Source of the DNA: an uncultured Bacteroidales bacterium
GTDB taxonomy: Bacteria; Bacteroidota; Bacteroidia; Bacteroidales; WCHB1-69
DNA length: 64,000 bases
Direction: 5' to 3'
NCBI GenBank assembly: GCA_905233625.1
Contig: CAJOFJ010000013.1
Span: 97,725-161,724 of the forward strand
Translations under genes and position numbers: made by a program
Shown here: positions 62,901 to 64,000 of the stretch, in pieces
How positions within the stretch are numbered: position 1 is the stretch's first letter
Layout: each line of letters starts with the position of its first letter
The notes under the pieces: model-generated
What the model saw: the letters and a program-made list of their open reading frames with translations, nothing else
Told to the model about the DNA's origin: nothing
The model's database searches: none

Positions 62901-64000
62901 ATTCCGGTTATCCATACGCTGTAACCGCATATCAGCACTCCGCACCAGCCAGCTTGAGATTCCAGTCTCTGACCACCACACCTACCACAGCTGTAACTCC
63001 TCAGTTTGCAGAAGACATCCACAACCTTCAGTTGAACTTCTGGCTGAAGGCTGAAAGCACCACTTCCTCTGGTACTATTGAAGTTGGTGTGATGACAGAT
63101 CCCGACGATGTATCCACTTTCGTCGGCGTATGGACTATCCAACCGACTTCAACAAGCTGGATTGAATACACTATTCGTTTTGACACTACCGCCGTATCAG
63201 GCACCAACAAGTATATCGCTTTCCGTCAGCACTCAAATGCAAGCAACTATTATTACTGGTTGGATGATGTGGAAATCAGCTTAAACGATGCTCCTGTTAT
63301 TACCGATCCTACCGTAGCCACCAATGCTGCCACCTCTATCGGACAGACCTACGCTACACTGAACGCCACCATCACCAACCCCAGCGGCGTGACCATCACC
63401 GCCAAGGGCTTCGAATGGAGAGCCAACTCTGAAAGTTCTTATACCCAGATTGCAGGCACAGGTACCGGTAACACCTTTACCGCCAACCTCACTACCTTGA
63501 TCGCTAACACGGATTACACTTACAAGGCATTCATCACCTTCAACGGCACCACGGTTTACGGTAGTGAAATGACTTTCACCACCCTGCCCGAAGACGTAGA
63601 GCCTTGCGCTGCTCCTACTGGTTTGACCATCGGCAATATCACTACCAACTCCGCTATCGCGACATGGACTGCAGGTGGCAGCGAAACCGCTTGGAACATT
63701 CAGTACAAACCGCAGAGCGCAAGCCAGTGGCAAGAGGCTACCGTTCAGACTACCACCTTCACTATTGAAGGTTTGACCGCCAGTACCACTTACGATGTGC
63801 GTGTGAAAGCCATCTGCTCCGCTAACAGCCAGAGTGACTTTGTGAACACCACCTTCACTACACAAACTGTGGGTATCGACAACATCTCGCTGGCCAATAG
63901 CATCAGCCTGATGCCGAACCCGGCAGACAACTACATCGAGCTGCGCATCAACAGCAATGTGAAGGTGAAAGAAGCTGTGGTTTACAACGCCTTCGGCCAG
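56909..64000 (+). CDS. Giant T9SS adhesin with two CUB domains, cut by the window end
   Basis: The frame opens at ATG 56909 (signal peptide MKKILLFLLTLMIGFNTLQL, then SAQ) and stays open to the window end, 2,364 codons; spot checks of the frame near 59111 and 63899 agree. The N-terminal domain (GTATNSYVPFYGLWVDN) is paralogous to that of the preceding gene. Many FN3 units (ATLSWTPRDGQNEWEV, SITLSWTPGGDETSWNVEY) alternate with jelly rolls (IPYSEDFEDAPASGSG, LPYTENFDNISSG). Two CUB-like domains lie at about 60700-61020 and 61340-61680 (YLNVYEGTSTSGE, YLYIYSGTSANDG). The sequence stops inside the T9SS sorting domain (SLMPNPADNYIELRINSN, ending NAFGQ); by comparison with its neighbour about 45 residues are missing, so the whole protein should be about 2,400 residues. 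Confidence 0.92.
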   Translation, partial: MKKILLFLLTLMIGFNTLQLSAQETQTVADGTATNSYVPFYGLWVDNYTRSQVIYPADMLADLDGATITAMTFHLSTLPNTWGCPFEISLGETTEDSYSSSAYITSGLSLVYTGQVTIANNEMTITFDSPYTYGGSNLVLDVKNTSIGSYSSAYFYGISTSNYQGAYAYNSSSTPSTPTTRVSFIPKTTFSFLPSGVTCFSPNNLQISDTTAYEATLSWTPRDGQNEWEVCCVSGNFDPDQANWQTVIDTFYTFTNLTPATGYTAYVRTNCGSEVSNPRSVNFTTIATCASVPTNIMVSNITATTVDVNWTAGAANDIAWEVVVVPANATPESGIPEQATDHPYTVFDLQDNTQYKVYVRTDCGGGDHSYWSNPPVTFTTQPLCTSPVHVGVSQITGTSALVTWEPAIIGATSYTVEYSQDSLENWTMEVVDGTQFMISNLEPGTTYNVMVYSNCDLGDADTVFKTFTTNCLAGGNLQIGEGTFTSGYLPEYCLYNYSYTQQIYLASELGDATEISSIAFQAETIANDNRHLKIYLMNTTAANSNSWLNATNATLVYDNTPTLTTGWNTFHFNTPFQYNGTNLAVIVLDVTGTWSGTNQFYCHTTNQSLARYIYEDGSAYSTTSTPSGGTSTDSRNNVIFGTPCEEDVICVKPNVYVTETSESSITIDWAPGYTESAWNVEYSVNDTDWTTLGSVNTHPYEVNGLDPDTRYYIRVNSDCGSEESGYATVSARTECSSIEIPYSEDFEDAPASGSGNMITCWTANTNNTSTAYPYTYNSQQHSGDYSVYFYGSTSSYSYLASPRIDDMVAMDNLQVRFWALKTSASYYIQVGIMTDPDDYSTFQQVGQNLTPDTINTWKLLQVNTDSYTGDGRYIAFRIPVDISNYMYIDDVTIDIIPSCEHVENITSVNGTVTANAADITWTVVGTEGAWDVVYGISGTITDPNDETATTVQSPSISLTDLNNNTLYDVYVKAVCSGDESSIWMSYTFRTACGEIANLPFTENFDTYGTGTGTYPTCWDKINTYSSDRPYINSSNYEGVGSLYFYAGEGTTYNIAITPIFDATIDINTLQAEFMYKASYTSDRLIIGVISDPTDATTFVAVDTVYPHSTASTWIPQEVSFASYTGNGRYIAFKNQYTSQSAYAYIDNLNIDLIPSCPKPTHVTAASGATDTIVLSWTDANATQWDIIYGPTGFDPTEDLDPDEGITLIEGITDNPYIITELEGGIVYDFYVRSICDGGDVSPWCTMPASATPFIIQMGTNGSETISGCGFTITDDGGLNGSYSSSCDYTLTINPPAPNFLVSISGTFKGEGDLDYLNVYEGTSTSGELLEHISSGTSGTLINFGPLTSESGPLTLLFHSDGSVVYDGFVAQVTCIEMTGCPRPSNFTVNEITSSSINLSWRGSEDASAWNVAYGPTPFTPTEDSPYETVYDTTITIDGLTSGTSYDFYVQADCGTEPSAWRGPLTATPGVFIFGTTGSSSITACDLTIYDNGGPNGNYSSNCNYTLTVYPSDPDSVVSVSGTYNTESGWDYLYIYSGTSANDGNLIETYAGSGSFGPITSEAGPLTLRFYSDGSTQYSGFAVTVSCVEAPDCRTPYALTASNIAADEATITWTADEDATLELYYKKNSESTWTVVDASEFTDVNTYLMTNLDPATTYNVYVANICTDDTLTSATMSFTTLCATVTAPYSENFTGFNTAMSPCWERFTGLANSVFNGGALTASTSGWYFNSSNVFPLGHPKINIYGTYVNYWLVSPSIDLSQLSEPTLMFSLALTDYNYEDPIEDPTAQADDQFMVVISTDNGATWSAANATVWNNTTTGDYVYNTISTTGEDITISLSQYAGQTIRIAFYGESTADGGDNDLHIANVMVDEAPSCPRPNQLTSTATTTSSITLSWTPGGDETSWNVEYGPAGFNPGEGTTMTGVTNPVTISGLSGSTTYNFYVQAECGGGETSAWSNVYAATTDCDIVTVLPYTENFDNISSGNANAFPICWARPIQYSGYPYAVTAYQHSAPASLRFQSLTTTPTTAVTPQFAEDIHNLQLNFWLKAESTTSSGTIEVGVMTDPDDVSTFVGVWTIQPTSTSWIEYTIRFDTTAVSGTNKYIAFRQHSNASNYYYWLDDVEISLNDAPVITDPTVATNAATSIGQTYATLNATITNPSGVTITAKGFEWRANSESSYTQIAGTGTGNTFTANLTTLIANTDYTYKAFITFNGTTVYGSEMTFTTLPEDVEPCAAPTGLTIGNITTNSAIATWTAGGSETAWNIQYKPQSASQWQEATVQTTTFTIEGLTASTTYDVRVKAICSANSQSDFVNTTFTTQTVGIDNISLANSISLMPNPADNYIELRINSNVKVKEAVVYNAFGQ

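Noticed and set aside
57402..62924. Several small plus- and minus-strand open frames
   Set aside because: All lie inside the continuous frame of the last adhesin gene and look like its shadows.
1..64000. tRNA, rRNA or known riboswitch genes
   Set aside because: No cloverleaf with anticodon arm, rRNA-like stretch or recognised riboswitch core was seen in the gaps; a covariance-model search could still find one.

Overview
The window looks like chromosome of an anaerobic, fermentative member of the Bacteroidota, most likely order Bacteroidales. Several independent signs agree: Bacteroidota-type -7 boxes (TAnnTTTG) stand before many genes; five large secreted proteins are inferred type IX secretion (T9SS) cargo, four with a visible C-terminal sorting domain and one whose domain is cut by the window end; FISUMP domains and a DUF4295 small protein are present; and ribosomal protein sequences are of Bacteroidota type. 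Two ferredoxin-dependent 2-oxoacid oxidoreductases point to an anaerobe fermenting amino acids. The species cannot be named from this sequence alone. No rRNA, tRNA, CRISPR array, transposase or phage gene was found.

Layout. 1-2.7 kb: the 3' end of a FISUMP surface protein, a convergent membrane-anchored Ser/Thr kinase with a long leader, and a cluster of small hairpins. 2.7-6.3 kb: peptidoglycan genes murF, anmK and murB. 6.3-10.2 kb: rpmG and a DUF4295 ribosomal small protein, ftsY, ispH, and a GH5-like lipoprotein. 10.2-11.8 kb: a D-2-hydroxyacid dehydrogenase and rplS. 11.9-16.4 kb: a three-gene glycogen/alpha-glucan operon (GH133, GT4, GH57). 16.6-19.4 kb: a four-subunit 2-oxoacid:ferredoxin oxidoreductase. 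19.4-20.6 kb: two divergent DUF5618 genes. 20.7-27.9 kb: a 2,176-residue collagen-like protein with five FISUMP domains, and a small T9SS cargo protein. 28.1-34.9 kb: mscL and the distal spc/alpha ribosomal operon (rpmD to rplQ, with secY, map, infA and rpoA). 35.5-40.3 kb: a T9SS adhesin. 40.4-46.1 kb: mtnN, iorAB, mreCD and tpiA. 46.1-64 kb: a C10-type cysteine protease with a long adhesive tail and two neighbouring giant T9SS adhesins, the last cut by the window end.

How it fits together: housekeeping blocks (cell wall, ribosome, secretion, glycogen, amino-acid oxidation) alternate with very large surface proteins that together occupy roughly 30 kb. The surface proteins share modules (cleaved-adhesin-like jelly rolls, FN3, CUB, InlB-like repeats), so the cell probably presents a large, modular, protease-containing surface layer for binding host, diet or microbial polymers.

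The gaps between genes hold at least three families of short palindromic interspersed repeats and islands of short repeated words, some of which run into gene 3' ends. Other oddities are an L36 protein lacking eight internal residues, a ribosomal operon that begins at rpmD rather than continuing from rpsE, and an in-frame low-complexity insert in anmK.
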